Assembly (NCBI GenBank): GCA_944387285.1
Contig: CALXEH010000023.1
Location: 1-35,346 of the forward strand
Length of the DNA: 35,346 bases
Source of the DNA: an uncultured Oscillospiraceae bacterium
GTDB taxonomy: Bacteria; Bacillota; Clostridia; Oscillospirales; Oscillospiraceae
Direction of reading: 5' to 3'
The translations under genes were made by a program, and so were the position numbers. Shown here piece after piece: positions 1 to 7,925 of this stretch (position 1 is its first letter; each line of letters starts with the position of its first letter). The notes below the pieces were generated by a model. The model was not told the DNA's origin, did no database searches, and saw only the letters and a list, made by a program, of their open reading frames with translations.

Positions 1-960
1 TCGGCGCGTATGCCCGAGATCGGCGGCTGCTTCCTGCAGGCCGAAAGCGAGGTCGGCGCCATCAATATGGTCTACGGCGCTGCCGGCACCGGCGCCCGCG
101 TCCTGACCAGCTCCTCCTCCCCCGGCGTCTCCCTCAAGCAGGAGGGCATCAGCTACATAGCCGCCTCCGAGCTGCCCTGCGTCATCATGAACGTCATGCG
201 CGGCGGCCCGGGCCTCGGCTCCATCCAGGCCGGCCAGGGCGACTACTTCCAGGCCACCAAGGGCGGCGGCCACGGTGACTACCGGCTCGTCGTCTTCGCC
301 CCCGCCTCCGTGCAGGAGGCCATCGACCTCATGGAGGTCGCCTTCGACACCGCGGACAAGTACCGCAACCCCGTCATGGTCGTGGCTGACGGCATGATCT
401 GCCAGATGATGGAGCCCGTCGTCCTCCCCGAGATGAAGGAATACGTCATCGACTATGAGAAGAAGCCCTGGGCCGCAAACGGCCACGGCGCCAAGGACAA
501 GCCCAGCCGCGCCATCATCAACAGCCTGTATATTACTGTCGAGGAGCTTGACGGCCTCAACGAGAGGCTCCAGGCCACCTACAGGGAGATAGAGAAGAAC
601 GAGGTCCGCTTCGAGGCCTACAACATGGAGAACGCCGAGATCGTCGTCACCGCCTTCGGTACCGTGGCGCGTATCTGCAAATCCGCCATCGACGACCTCA
701 AGGAAGAGGGCATCAACGTCGGGCTCATCCGTCCCATCACCCTCTGGCCCTTCCCGTACAAGGCGCTGCACGACGCCGCCGTAGCCCCGGGCGTCAAGGC
801 GGTGCTCGACGTCGAGCTGAACGCGGGCCAGATGCTCGAGGACGTCAAGCTCGCCGTGAACGGAGAGCAGAAGGTCGATTTCTTCGGTCACTACGGCAGC
901 CACATGCCGACGCCTGAGGAGATCAAAGAGAAGCTGCTCAGCATGAGGGAGGTACTGTAA
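1..960 (+). CDS. vorB: 2-oxoacid:ferredoxin oxidoreductase, alpha subunit (VorB type), 5' partial
   Basis: The reading frame is open from base 1, so the true start lies upstream; about 319 residues are present. The protein is the alpha subunit of a branched-chain 2-oxoacid (2-oxoisovalerate type) ferredoxin oxidoreductase, which makes acyl-CoA and reduced ferredoxin in the cytoplasm of anaerobes. Visible family features are MPEIGGCFLQAESEVGAI near the left edge, the GARVLTSSSSPG segment, the RGGPGLGSIQAGQGDY loop and a C-terminal domain II with a VVTAFGTVARI strand. The next subunit starts inside its stop codon (TAATG), which indicates translational coupling. A small ferredoxin-like subunit would be expected upstream but is outside the window. 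Substrate preference among 2-oxoacids cannot be read from sequence alone. Confidence 0.9.
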   Translation, partial: SARMPEIGGCFLQAESEVGAINMVYGAAGTGARVLTSSSSPGVSLKQEGISYIAASELPCVIMNVMRGGPGLGSIQAGQGDYFQATKGGGHGDYRLVVFAPASVQEAIDLMEVAFDTADKYRNPVMVVADGMICQMMEPVVLPEMKEYVIDYEKKPWAANGHGAKDKPSRAIINSLYITVEELDGLNERLQATYREIEKNEVRFEAYNMENAEIVVTAFGTVARICKSAIDDLKEEGINVGLIRPITLWPFPYKALHDAAVAPGVKAVLDVELNAGQMLEDVKLAVNGEQKVDFFGHYGSHMPTPEEIKEKLLSMREVL

Positions 961-1703
961 TGGCCGTAGTATTTGAAAAGACCAAAATGCTCACCGACAC
1001 TGTATTTCACTACTGCCCGGGCTGCAACCACGGCATAGCGCACAGGCTCGTCGGTGAGGCGATAGAGGAGCTGGGCCTGGCTGAGAACGTCATCGGCGTC
1101 GCCCCGGTCGGCTGCTCCGTCTTTGCCTACAACTACTTCAACTGCGACATGTACGAGGCCGCGCACGGCCGCGCCCCTGCCGTCGCTACCGGTATCAAGA
1201 GGGTCCACAAGGACACCTGCGTGTTCACCTATCAGGGCGACGGCGACCTCGCCTCCATCGGCACGAACGAGATAGTCCATGCCGCGCACAGGGGCGAGAA
1301 GCTCACCGTCATCTTCATAAACAACGCCATCTACGGCATGACCGGCGGCCAGATGGCCCCGACCACCCTGGTCGGCCAGAAGACCACCACCAGCCCCTAC
1401 GGCCGCAGCGAGGAGTGGTCCGGCGCCCCGATAAAGGTCTGCGAGATGCTCAGCCAGATCCCCGGCACCTACTACGCCGAGCGCGTCGCGCTCAACACCA
1501 CCGCCAATATCATGAAGGCCAAGAAGGCCATCACCAAGGCCTTCAAGTACCAGATGGAGGGCCACGGCCTGAGCATCGTCGAGGTGCTCTCCACCTGCCC
1601 GACCAACTGGGGCATGAGCCCGGTCGAAGCGCTCAAGTGGCTCGAGGACAACATGATCCCGTACTACCCGCTTGGAGTCTACAAGGATAAGGGGGCCGAG
1701 TAA
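960..1703 (+). CDS. vorA: 2-oxoacid:ferredoxin oxidoreductase, beta (TPP-binding) subunit
   Basis: 247 residues, the normal length for the TPP-binding beta subunit. CPGC at residues 19-22 followed by NHG is the usual N-terminal cysteine motif. GDGD at 93-96 with NN at 121-122 forms the thiamine-diphosphate/Mg2+ signature, and the IYGMTGGQ stretch at 124-131 is characteristic of the family. The ATG overlaps the alpha-subunit stop by one base, so the subunits are probably made in equal amounts. It catalyses decarboxylation of the 2-oxoacid at TPP and passes electrons to FeS clusters and then ferredoxin. VorA is preferred over KorB because of the neighbouring VorB-type alpha subunit, but a 2-oxoglutarate-specific enzyme cannot be fully excluded. 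Confidence 0.9.
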   Translation: MAVVFEKTKMLTDTVFHYCPGCNHGIAHRLVGEAIEELGLAENVIGVAPVGCSVFAYNYFNCDMYEAAHGRAPAVATGIKRVHKDTCVFTYQGDGDLASIGTNEIVHAAHRGEKLTVIFINNAIYGMTGGQMAPTTLVGQKTTTSPYGRSEEWSGAPIKVCEMLSQIPGTYYAERVALNTTANIMKAKKAITKAFKYQMEGHGLSIVEVLSTCPTNWGMSPVEALKWLEDNMIPYYPLGVYKDKGAE

Positions 1704-1704
1704 T

Positions 1705-2253
1705 ATGAAAGAACAATGCATATTCGCCGGATTTGGCGGACAGGGCATGCTGCTCATAGGCAAGTTCCTTGCAGAGGCCGGCATGGAGTCCGGCAAGCAC
1801 GTCTCCTGGCTGCCGTCCTACGGCCCTGAGATGCGCGGCGGCACGGCCAACTGCTCCGTCGTCGTCTCCGACAAGCCCGTCGCCTCCCCGCTAATCTCGG
1901 TCGCGGACACGGTGCTGGCCATGAACCTGCCGTCCATGCTGAAGTTCCAGAGCGAGGTCAAGCCCGGCGGCCTGCTGCTCGTGAACAGCAGCATCATCGA
2001 CGAGAAGTCCAACCGTGACGATTGCGACGTCGTCTATGTGCCCTGCAACCACATCGCCGAGCAGATCGGCAACCCCAAGGGCGCGAACGTCGTCTTCCTC
2101 GGCGCGTATGTGGCCAAAAAGCCCGACGTCATCGACGAGGACACCATCATCGAGGCCATTCGTGTCGAGCTCGGCGAGAGGAAGGCCCGCTTCCTCGAGG
2201 GCAACATCAAGGCCCTCAAAGCCGGCATCGAATACGTCAAGAACCTCGGCTGA
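1705..2253 (+). CDS. 2-oxoacid:ferredoxin oxidoreductase, gamma subunit
   Basis: 182 residues from the ATG at 1705, which lies one base after the beta-subunit stop and has a purine-rich GGGGGCCGAG upstream. A longer in-frame start at 1672 lies inside the previous gene and is less likely. The N-terminus has the family fold signature: the AGFGGQGM glycine loop at residues 8-15, then SYGPEMRGG, which binds the CoA side of the active site in related enzymes. This is the POR_N-type gamma subunit that completes the complex with the two preceding genes. It is the last gene of the operon; a strong hairpin terminator follows within 20 bases. Confidence 0.9.
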   Translation: MKEQCIFAGFGGQGMLLIGKFLAEAGMESGKHVSWLPSYGPEMRGGTANCSVVVSDKPVASPLISVADTVLAMNLPSMLKFQSEVKPGGLLLVNSSIIDEKSNRDDCDVVYVPCNHIAEQIGNPKGANVVFLGAYVAKKPDVIDEDTIIEAIRVELGERKARFLEGNIKALKAGIEYVKNLG

Positions 2254-2271
2254 TCCCGGCCTGAAGTAAAT

Positions 2272-2317
2272 AAAAGGTGCGCTGTGAATATCCCCTCAGC
2301 GCACCTTTTTTTGTTTT
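2272..2317 (+). terminator. Rho-independent terminator of the vor operon
   Basis: A 13-bp perfect stem (AAAAGGTGCGCTG at 2272-2284 with its complement at 2297-2309), a 12-base loop and a following T-rich tract. The A-run on the 5' side means it could also stop ireB transcription arriving from the right. Confidence 0.9.
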
Positions 2318-2334
2318 TTCCTGCCCGGCAGGCC

Positions 2335-2577
2335 TTATTTCCCGAGATAGCTCACCAGCAGCTCCTGCAGCAGCTCGTCACGGTCCAGGCGGCAGATGAG
2401 GCTGCGGGCGTTGTTGTAGTTCGTTATATAGGTCGGGTCCTCGGAAATTATATAGCCGACCAGCTGATTTATCGGGTTGTAGCCCTTGACCTTCAGGGAG
2501 TCGTACACGGATGACAGTATCTCGCGTGTCTCGTTCCGATTGTCAATTGCTGTGAATCTTCTCGTTACATCTTCCAT
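2335..2577 (-). CDS. ireB: IreB family regulatory phosphoprotein (UPF0297/DUF965)
   Basis: 80 residues, the normal length for the family. Hallmarks are [18 protein letters not shown], then TYIT, NARSLI and RDELLQELL near the C-terminus. In enterococci IreB is phosphorylated on N-terminal threonines by the PASTA-domain kinase IreK and modulates cell-wall stress responses. Thr5 and Thr9 occupy the corresponding N-terminal region here, though which is modified is unknown. The start is supported by GAGGAGGG just upstream of the ATG. It has its own promoter (2625-2652), so it is probably not merely a read-through product of pheST. Confidence 0.93.
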   Translation of the reverse strand: MEDVTRRFTAIDNRNETREILSSVYDSLKVKGYNPINQLVGYIISEDPTYITNYNNARSLICRLDRDELLQELLVSYLGK

Positions 2578-2624
2578 GTCGAACCCTCCTCGGTCCTGCG
2601 GTATCTTTGCCTCAACTGAGAAAC

Positions 2625-2652
2625 ATTATACCAAAATTCACGGAAGTGTAAA
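2625..2652 (-). promoter_or_regulatory. Sigma-A promoter of ireB
   Basis: On the minus strand: -35 TTTACA (2652-2647), 16-bp spacer, -10 TATAAT (2630-2625), with a TG one base upstream of the -10 (extended -10). The start site would be near 2618, about 40 bases before the ATG. Confidence 0.8.
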
Positions 2653-2685
2653 GCGCTGCAATATTACTTTTCGATTACAAAACGC

Positions 2686-5088
2686 TCAGCGGATGACCGC
2701 GCCGTGCTTGGCGCTCAGCGCCGCGAGTATGGCCTGCACGGCCTCGTCCGCGTGCGCGTCGGTAAGGGTCTGGTCGTCGGAGCGCAGCACCAGCGAGAAG
2801 GCCACGGACTTCTTGCCCTCGGGGATGTTCTTGCCCTTGTAGACGTCGAAGACCTCGCAGCTCTTCAGGTACTCGCCGCCCGCCTCGCGGATGCTGGCGA
2901 TGAGCTCGCCCGCCGTCAGCCCGTCGTCGCAGACGACGGCGATGTCGCGGTTCACGGACGGGAAGCGCGGCAGCGGCGCGTAGTACACCTCGGTCTCGCG
3001 GCTCTCAAACAGGGCGGCGAAATCCAGCTCCGCCGTATACAGCTCGTCCGCCACGCCGTAGTTTTTCGCCACCAGCGGGTGGATCTGGCCGAACACGCCC
3101 AGCCTTCTGCCGTTCACGCTCACCTCGGCGCAGCGGCCCGGGTGATAGCTCGGGTTGTCCGTCACGGCCTTGTACTCAGCGCCCTCTATGCGCAGGGCCT
3201 CGAGCAGGGCCTCCACGTCGCCCTTCATGGCGTAGAAATCCATGTCCTCGCCGTAGCCGCCCAGCGTCAGCTGCTTCGGCTCGTCCGCCAGGCCGTCGGC
3301 GCGCCTGCGGTACACGCGGCCGAAGTCGTAGAGCCGGACGTCCTTGTTCCTGTAGTTCCAGTTGCGCGCGAGCACCTCGAGCATGGAGGGCAGCATCGTC
3401 GTCCTCATGCAGCTCGTGTCCTCGCCCAAGGGGTTGAGTATCCTGATGGCGTCCCTGAGCGGGGAATCCTGCGGCAGCCTTATCATGTCCCAGCCGGCGG
3501 GGCTGTAGAAGGAGTAGGTGATGACCTCGTCAAAGCCGTCCGCGCGGCAGACCGCGCCCAGCAGGCGCTCGACCTGCTGCTCCTGCGTGAAGCCGCCCTG
3601 GGTCGTGCCCGCGCCCTCCATCAGCGTGCCGGGGATGTTGTTGAAGCCGTAGATGCGCGCGACCTCTTCCGCGAAGTCGTTGTTGTGGTACTCGCTGCTC
3701 ACGTCCAGGCGCCAGCTCGGCACCGTGACCGTGTTGCCCTCTATCGTGAAGCCCAGGCGGCGCAGGATGTTGCGCATCGTGCCGCCGGCAATGTCCGTGC
3801 CCAGTATCCAGTTCACCTTCGCCACGTCCAGCGTCAGCTTCAGGGGCGCCGGAGGATTCGGGAACACGTCCACATAGCCGTCCACGACCTCGCCCGCGCC
3901 CAGCAGCTCCACGAGCTCGCAGGCCCGGTTCACCGCGCGCATGGTCAGGTAGGGGTCAAGGCCCTTCTCGTACCTCGAGGAGGCATCCGTCCGCATGCCC
4001 AGGGCCGCCGCAGTGCGGCGGATGGACGTGCCGTTGAAGTTGGCGCTCTCGAAGAGGACGAAGGCCGTGTCGCCCTCGATCTCCGAGTTCTCGCCGCCCA
4101 TGACGCCCGCGACGCCCACCGGCTTGTGCTCGTCGCAGATGCACAGCATGCTGGTGTTCAGCTTGCGCTCCGTGCCGTCCAGGGTGCGGATGACCTCGCC
4201 CTCACGGGCGGTCCTGACGATGATGTGGTCGCCGTCCACGCAGGCAAAGTCAAAAGCGTGCATGGGCTGGCCGTACTCCATCATGACGTAGTTCGTGATG
4301 TCGACGATGTTGTTTATGGGCCTCATGCCCATGGCGGCGATGCGCTCGCGCATCCACTTCGGCGAAGGGGCGATCTTGACGTTCTTGACCATCCTCGCGG
4401 TATACCTCGGGCAGAGGTCGGGGTTTTCGATGTCGATCTTCACATAGTCCGCCACGGTCTTGCCGCCGCCGCTGCCCTTCACCACGGGCTCATGCAGCTT
4501 CAGCGGCTTGTTGAAGGTCACCGCAGCCTCGCGCGCCAGGCCTATCACAGACAGGCAGTCGGAGCGGTTCGGGGTGATCTCGAACTCCACGACATGGTCG
4601 TCGCGGCCGATGACCGGCCTGATATCGTCGCCAGGCTTGCAGTCCTCCTGCAGGATGAACAGCCCGTCCTCATAGCCGTAGGGGAAGTCGTGCAGCGTGA
4701 GGCCCAGCTCCTTGAGCGAGCACATCATGCCCTCGGAGAGCTCGCCGCGGAACACCGTCGTGTGTATCTCCACACCGCCCGGCAGCGTCGAGCCGTCCAG
4801 CGCTATCGGCACGAGGTCGCCCACCTTCTGGTTCTGCGCGCCCGTGACTATCTGCAGCAGCCTCGGCCCGCCGATGTCCACCTGGCAGGTCCACATGTGG
4901 TCGGAGTCGTGATGGCGCACCATCTCGACGATCTTGCCCACTACGACGTTTTTTATATTCTCGCCGAGTATCTCCGTGCCCTCGACCTTGGAGCCGGACA
5001 GGGTCATGGCCTCGGCGAACTGCCGGTCATTCTTCTCCTCCAGGCTGAGGTCTACGAACTCAGTGAGCCATTTTCTCGAAAGTTTCAT
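2686..5088 (-). CDS. pheT: Phenylalanine-tRNA ligase, beta subunit
   Basis: 800 residues, full length for bacterial PheT. The order of parts is typical: an N-terminal domain and tRNA-binding (EMAP-like) domain at about 40-150 with the NVVVGKIVEMVRHHDSDH stretch; the B3/B4 editing domain around 210-370; the B5 DNA-binding-like domain around 400-475; a catalytic-like core; and the C-terminal ferredoxin-fold anticodon-binding domain from about 705 (FPSVNRDIAVVCDD). It pairs with PheS as an (alpha-beta)2 enzyme charging tRNA-Phe and clearing misactivated tyrosine. It follows pheS after only 14 bases, so both are under the T-box leader. Confidence 0.97.
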   Translation of the reverse strand: MKLSRKWLTEFVDLSLEEKNDRQFAEAMTLSGSKVEGTEILGENIKNVVVGKIVEMVRHHDSDHMWTCQVDIGGPRLLQIVTGAQNQKVGDLVPIALDGSTLPGGVEIHTTVFRGELSEGMMCSLKELGLTLHDFPYGYEDGLFILQEDCKPGDDIRPVIGRDDHVVEFEITPNRSDCLSVIGLAREAAVTFNKPLKLHEPVVKGSGGGKTVADYVKIDIENPDLCPRYTARMVKNVKIAPSPKWMRERIAAMGMRPINNIVDITNYVMMEYGQPMHAFDFACVDGDHIIVRTAREGEVIRTLDGTERKLNTSMLCICDEHKPVGVAGVMGGENSEIEGDTAFVLFESANFNGTSIRRTAAALGMRTDASSRYEKGLDPYLTMRAVNRACELVELLGAGEVVDGYVDVFPNPPAPLKLTLDVAKVNWILGTDIAGGTMRNILRRLGFTIEGNTVTVPSWRLDVSSEYHNNDFAEEVARIYGFNNIPGTLMEGAGTTQGGFTQEQQVERLLGAVCRADGFDEVITYSFYSPAGWDMIRLPQDSPLRDAIRILNPLGEDTSCMRTTMLPSMLEVLARNWNYRNKDVRLYDFGRVYRRRADGLADEPKQLTLGGYGEDMDFYAMKGDVEALLEALRIEGAEYKAVTDNPSYHPGRCAEVSVNGRRLGVFGQIHPLVAKNYGVADELYTAELDFAALFESRETEVYYAPLPRFPSVNRDIAVVCDDGLTAGELIASIREAGGEYLKSCEVFDVYKGKNIPEGKKSVAFSLVLRSDDQTLTDAHADEAVQAILAALSAKHGAVIR

Positions 5089-5102
5089 TCTCGCTTACCT
5101 CC

Positions 5103-6128
5103 TCAGAACTGCTCCAGGAACCTGACGTCGTTCTCGAAGAGCAGACGCAGGTCGGCTATCTTGAAGCGGCGCATGGCGGCGCGCTCCAGGCCCATGCCGA
5201 AGGCCCAGCCGGAATACTTGTCCGGGTCGATGCCGCTCATCTTGAGCACCTTCGGGTTGCAGACGCCCGCGCCCAGCAGCTCTATCCAGCCCTCGCCCTT
5301 GCAGGTCGGGCAGCCCGCGCCGCCGCACTTGTGGCACTGTACGTCCATCTCGCAGCTCGGCTCCGTGAAGGGGAAGTGGTGCGGGCGGAAGCGCGTCACC
5401 GTGCCGGGGCCGTACATCTGCACGGCCATGTTGTGCAGCGCGCCCTTGAGGTCGGCAAAGGTGATGTGCTTATCCACCACCAGGCCCTCCATCTGGTGGA
5501 ACATCGGGCTGTGCGTGGCGTCCACCTCGTCCTTCCTGTAGCAGCGGCCGAACACGGCGGCGCGGATTGGCAGCTTGCGGCTTTCCATGATGCGCGGCTC
5601 CATCGGCGAGGTGTGCGTCCTCAGCAGGGTGCGGCTGGCCTCGTCCAGATAGAAGGTGTCCGTCCACTCCCTGGCGGGATGGCCCTCGTCCGTATTCAGA
5701 CGGTCGAAGTTATAGCTCGACAGCTCCACCTCGGGGCCGTCGTCGATCTCGAAGCCCATGCCGATGAAGATCTCCTTGAGCTCGTCGATGACGATGTTCA
5801 TCGGGTGCTTGTGGCCCGCGCGCTCCTTCTTGCCCGGCAGCGTGACGTCCACGGTCTCCGCACGCAGGCGGGCCTCCATCGCGGCCTCGGCCAGCGCCGC
5901 CTTGCGGCGTTCGAGGGTCTCCTCCAGCTCGGCGCGCACGCTGTTGGCCAGCTGGCCCATGATGGGCCGCTCCTCGGCCGCCAGCTTGCCCATCTGCTTG
6001 AGTATGGCCGTGAGCTCGCCCTTCTTGCCTAGGTACTTTACCCTGAGCTGCTCCAAGGCCTCGGTATTCGGCGCCTCGGCTATGGACGCGGAGGATACCT
6101 CTCTGAGCTTTTCCAGCATCTCTTTCAT
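5103..6128 (-). CDS. pheS: Phenylalanine-tRNA ligase, alpha subunit
   Basis: 341 residues. The N-terminal 85 or so form the predicted coiled coil that contacts tRNA. The class II catalytic core follows, with the motif 2 region YRKDEVDATHSPMFHQMEG, a cysteine-rich CHKCGGAGCPTCKGEGW segment present in many bacterial PheS, and the motif 3 stretch GWAFGMGLERAAM near the C-terminus. The ATG at 6128 was chosen because it fits the family N-terminus and follows AAGGGGAAG; longer in-frame extension upstream would run into the T-box terminator. First gene of the pheST operon. Confidence 0.97.
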   Translation of the reverse strand: MKEMLEKLREVSSASIAEAPNTEALEQLRVKYLGKKGELTAILKQMGKLAAEERPIMGQLANSVRAELEETLERRKAALAEAAMEARLRAETVDVTLPGKKERAGHKHPMNIVIDELKEIFIGMGFEIDDGPEVELSSYNFDRLNTDEGHPAREWTDTFYLDEASRTLLRTHTSPMEPRIMESRKLPIRAAVFGRCYRKDEVDATHSPMFHQMEGLVVDKHITFADLKGALHNMAVQMYGPGTVTRFRPHHFPFTEPSCEMDVQCHKCGGAGCPTCKGEGWIELLGAGVCNPKVLKMSGIDPDKYSGWAFGMGLERAAMRRFKIADLRLLFENDVRFLEQF

Positions 6129-6129
6129 T

Positions 6130-6404
6130 TCGCTTCTGACTTCCCCTTTCAGTATCGGTACAACAAAAAACAGGCCCCTCGTCCCACACAGGACGAAAGA
6201 CCTACGCTTCCGCGGTACCACCCGTTCTTCGGCTCTAAGCCGCACTCAAAGCTGTAACGGGCTTACCCGCCGGTGATTGGCCGGTGCTCCCGGGCGAACC
6301 AGGCCCGTCCCCGCGCGAAGGGCTTCCAGCCGCCGGCCCCTCCTCTCTGCTGCGCGTTTTAGGGTCATTTTCCCGTTCCCAGCAATAAAATATCTCCAAC
6401 TGGA
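6130..6404 (-). promoter_or_regulatory. T-box leader with Phe (TTC) specifier controlling pheST
   Basis: The conserved T-box is plain on the minus strand as GGGTGGTACCGCGG (6223-6210), just before a terminator. Upstream, AGAGAGG (6348-6342) and a GGCTGG loop resemble the AG bulge and distal loop of stem I. TTC at 6298-6296, followed after six bases by GAGC, sits where the specifier sits in classic T-boxes such as glyQS (GGC, six bases, GAGC). TTC is a phenylalanine codon, which matches the downstream genes. Uncharged tRNA-Phe should stabilise the antiterminator and let transcription enter pheS. Stem boundaries were judged by eye. Confidence 0.92.
6164..6203 (-). terminator. T-box-controlled terminator upstream of pheS
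   Basis: A 13-bp stem (6203-6191 with 6184-6172, three G-U wobbles), loop TGTGTG and a T6 run. It begins six bases after the T-box sequence, so antiterminator and terminator are mutually exclusive. Confidence 0.9.
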
Positions 6405-6409
6405 ATACA

Positions 6410-6438
6410 TTTATAGCACAGCCAGCGCCGGAAGTCAA
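6410..6438 (-). promoter_or_regulatory. Sigma-A promoter of the pheST T-box leader
   Basis: Minus strand: -35 TTGACT (6438-6433), 17-bp spacer, -10 TATAAA (6415-6410). Predicted start near 6403, giving a leader of about 275 bases. Confidence 0.85.
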
Positions 6439-6449
6439 ATGATTTGACT
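6433..6449. promoter_or_regulatory. Perfect 17-bp palindrome shared by two divergent -35 boxes
   Basis: AGTCAAATGATTTGACT is a perfect 8+1+8 inverted repeat. Its two ends are the TTGACT -35 hexamers of the pheST promoter (left) and the nnrD promoter (right), only five bases apart. It may simply be two face-to-face -35 boxes or a repressor site; sequence alone does not decide. Confidence 0.75.
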
Positions 6450-6472
6450 AATTAATTTTAAAAATGTATAAT
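6444..6472 (+). promoter_or_regulatory. Sigma-A promoter of nnrD
   Basis: -35 TTGACT (6444-6449), 17-bp spacer, perfect -10 TATAAT (6467-6472). The start site would fall at about 6479-6480, directly at the ATG at 6481, so the mRNA would be leaderless or nearly so. Confidence 0.85.
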
Positions 6473-6480
6473 GTTAAGCC

Positions 6481-7344
6481 ATGAAAAGCGAGAGTGAAAA
6501 ACTCAATACCCCGCCCCTCCTGCCCCGGCGGGCAAGAGATAGCTCCAAGCGCGACTACGGCAGGCTGCTCATCCTCGGCGGCTGCCGCGGCTACACCGGC
6601 GCGCCCAGCTTCGCCTCCAGAGCCGCCGTCAGGGCCGGCGCGGGGCTCGTCTGGCTCGGCGTGCCCGAGTGCATCTACGCGATAACGGCGGTCAAAAACG
6701 ACGAGGCCATGCCCTTTCCCCTGCCCTGCGACGCCCGCGGGCGCATCTGCGCCGAGGCCGTGCCCGAGGTCGAGGCCCGGCTCGAGCGCATGGACTGCCT
6801 CGCCATAGGCCCCGGCCTCGGCCGGAGCGAGGGCGTCATTGAGCTCGTCCAGGGCGCGCTCGCCGCCTCCAGGGTCCCCACCGTCGTCGACGCAGACGCG
6901 CTCTGGGCCCTCTCGCGCGACATGAGCGTGCTCGAAAACGCCGCCTGCCCCGCCGTGCTCACCCCGCATGAGGGCGAGTTCGCCCTGCTAGGCGGTCTGC
7001 TCAACGGCGACCGGGTCAGTTCCGCCCGCCGCTTCGCCGAGCGCTTCGGCTGCACCCTCGTGCTCAAGGGCCAGGGCAGCGTCATCGCCTTCCCCGACGG
7101 CGACTACCGCGTCAACCCCACAGGCAACCCCGGTATGGCCCGAGGCGGCTCCGGCGATGTGCTCACGGGCATCATGGCTGCTATGTTATGTCAACTCCCC
7201 TTCCGCGAAGCGGTCAAGGCTGCCGTCTACGTCCACGGCCTCGCCGGCGACCTCGCCGCGCAGGAGCTGGGCGAGTACGGCATGACGCCTACGGATATGA
7301 TAAGGCTGCTTCCGGCTGCGCTGAGATCATTGACGGAGGAATAG
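6481..7344 (+). CDS. nnrD: ADP-dependent NAD(P)H-hydrate dehydratase
   Basis: 287 residues with one carbohydrate-kinase-like dehydratase domain. It repairs hydrated NADH/NADPH (NADHX/NADPHX) in the cytoplasm, using ADP in bacteria. Visible motifs are DYGRLLILGG at residues 25-34, AIGPGLG at 108-114, the ADP/active-site region VNPTGNPGMARGGSGD at 211-226 (Asp226 is the expected catalytic residue), and DADALW. There is no fused NnrE epimerase domain. The ATG at 6481 is the only good start. No Shine-Dalgarno sequence is visible and the -10 box ends eight bases before it, so translation is probably leaderless. First gene of a tight cluster with the lipoprotein (5-bp gap) and alr. Confidence 0.92.
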   Translation: MKSESEKLNTPPLLPRRARDSSKRDYGRLLILGGCRGYTGAPSFASRAAVRAGAGLVWLGVPECIYAITAVKNDEAMPFPLPCDARGRICAEAVPEVEARLERMDCLAIGPGLGRSEGVIELVQGALAASRVPTVVDADALWALSRDMSVLENAACPAVLTPHEGEFALLGGLLNGDRVSSARRFAERFGCTLVLKGQGSVIAFPDGDYRVNPTGNPGMARGGSGDVLTGIMAAMLCQLPFREAVKAAVYVHGLAGDLAAQELGEYGMTPTDMIRLLPAALRSLTEE

Positions 7345-7349
7345 GACAT

Positions 7350-7910
7350 ATGCGGCGAAGGTTTCTGGCCGCACTAATGACACTGCTCGTCCTTCTGCCC
7401 CTCGCCGCCTGCGGGAAGGACGAGGCCAAGGCCGCCTTTGAGGAGCTCCGGGCCTCGATGGACGGAGCTTCGGCGGAGATGACGGCGAAGGTCACGGCCT
7501 TCGCTGCCGACGGCACGCAGGCGGAATACACGCTGCGCTGCGTCTTCGGCGCGCAGGGCGGCGAGGTCGAGACGCTCGCGCCCGAGCTCATCGCGGGCGT
7601 GAAGGCGCACGTCGGCCCCGGCAGTGCGCAGATAGAGTACGAGGGCCTGATGCTCAACGCGGGCGAGGCCGGGAACGGGCTCTCGCCCGTGACGGCGCTG
7701 CCCAGGCTCTGCGAGGCTATATGCTCGGCGCACGTCGAACTGGCCTGGACGGAGGGCGGCGAGAGCGTCGTCAGCCTCGTGCCCGAGGACGAGACGGCGA
7801 TAACGCTCCGCCTCGGAGAGGACGGCCTGCCCGTCTCGGCGGAATTCACGTCCGGCGGCGACGGCAGGACACTGATACTGTGCAGGTTCGAGGGCTTTGC
7901 CCTCGGCTGA
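7350..7910 (+). CDS. Lipoprotein of unknown function (position of ydcC)
   Basis: 186 residues. The start at 7350 is preceded by GGAGGA at a good distance; an in-frame GTG-type extension upstream lies within nnrD. A positively charged N-terminus (MRRR) and hydrophobic stretch end in the lipobox LAAC with Cys21 as the lipidated residue, so it should be anchored to the outer face of the membrane. The rest is soluble and beta-rich in appearance. In Bacillus subtilis a LolA-like lipoprotein gene (ydcC) also precedes alrA, so the position suggests an equivalent, but sequence similarity could not be established by eye. It sits between nnrD and alr with gaps of 5 and 15 bp. Confidence 0.85.
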   Translation: MRRRFLAALMTLLVLLPLAACGKDEAKAAFEELRASMDGASAEMTAKVTAFAADGTQAEYTLRCVFGAQGGEVETLAPELIAGVKAHVGPGSAQIEYEGLMLNAGEAGNGLSPVTALPRLCEAICSAHVELAWTEGGESVVSLVPEDETAITLRLGEDGLPVSAEFTSGGDGRTLILCRFEGFALG

Positions 7911-7925
7911 TTGGAAGGCGAAAGC

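Noticed and set aside
2704..5541. A 945-codon open frame on the plus strand opposite pheT and pheS
   Set aside because: It mirrors the reverse strand of certain genes, is rich in His/Arg/Ala/Val as expected for antisense of GC-rich codons, and has no motif or ribosome binding site.
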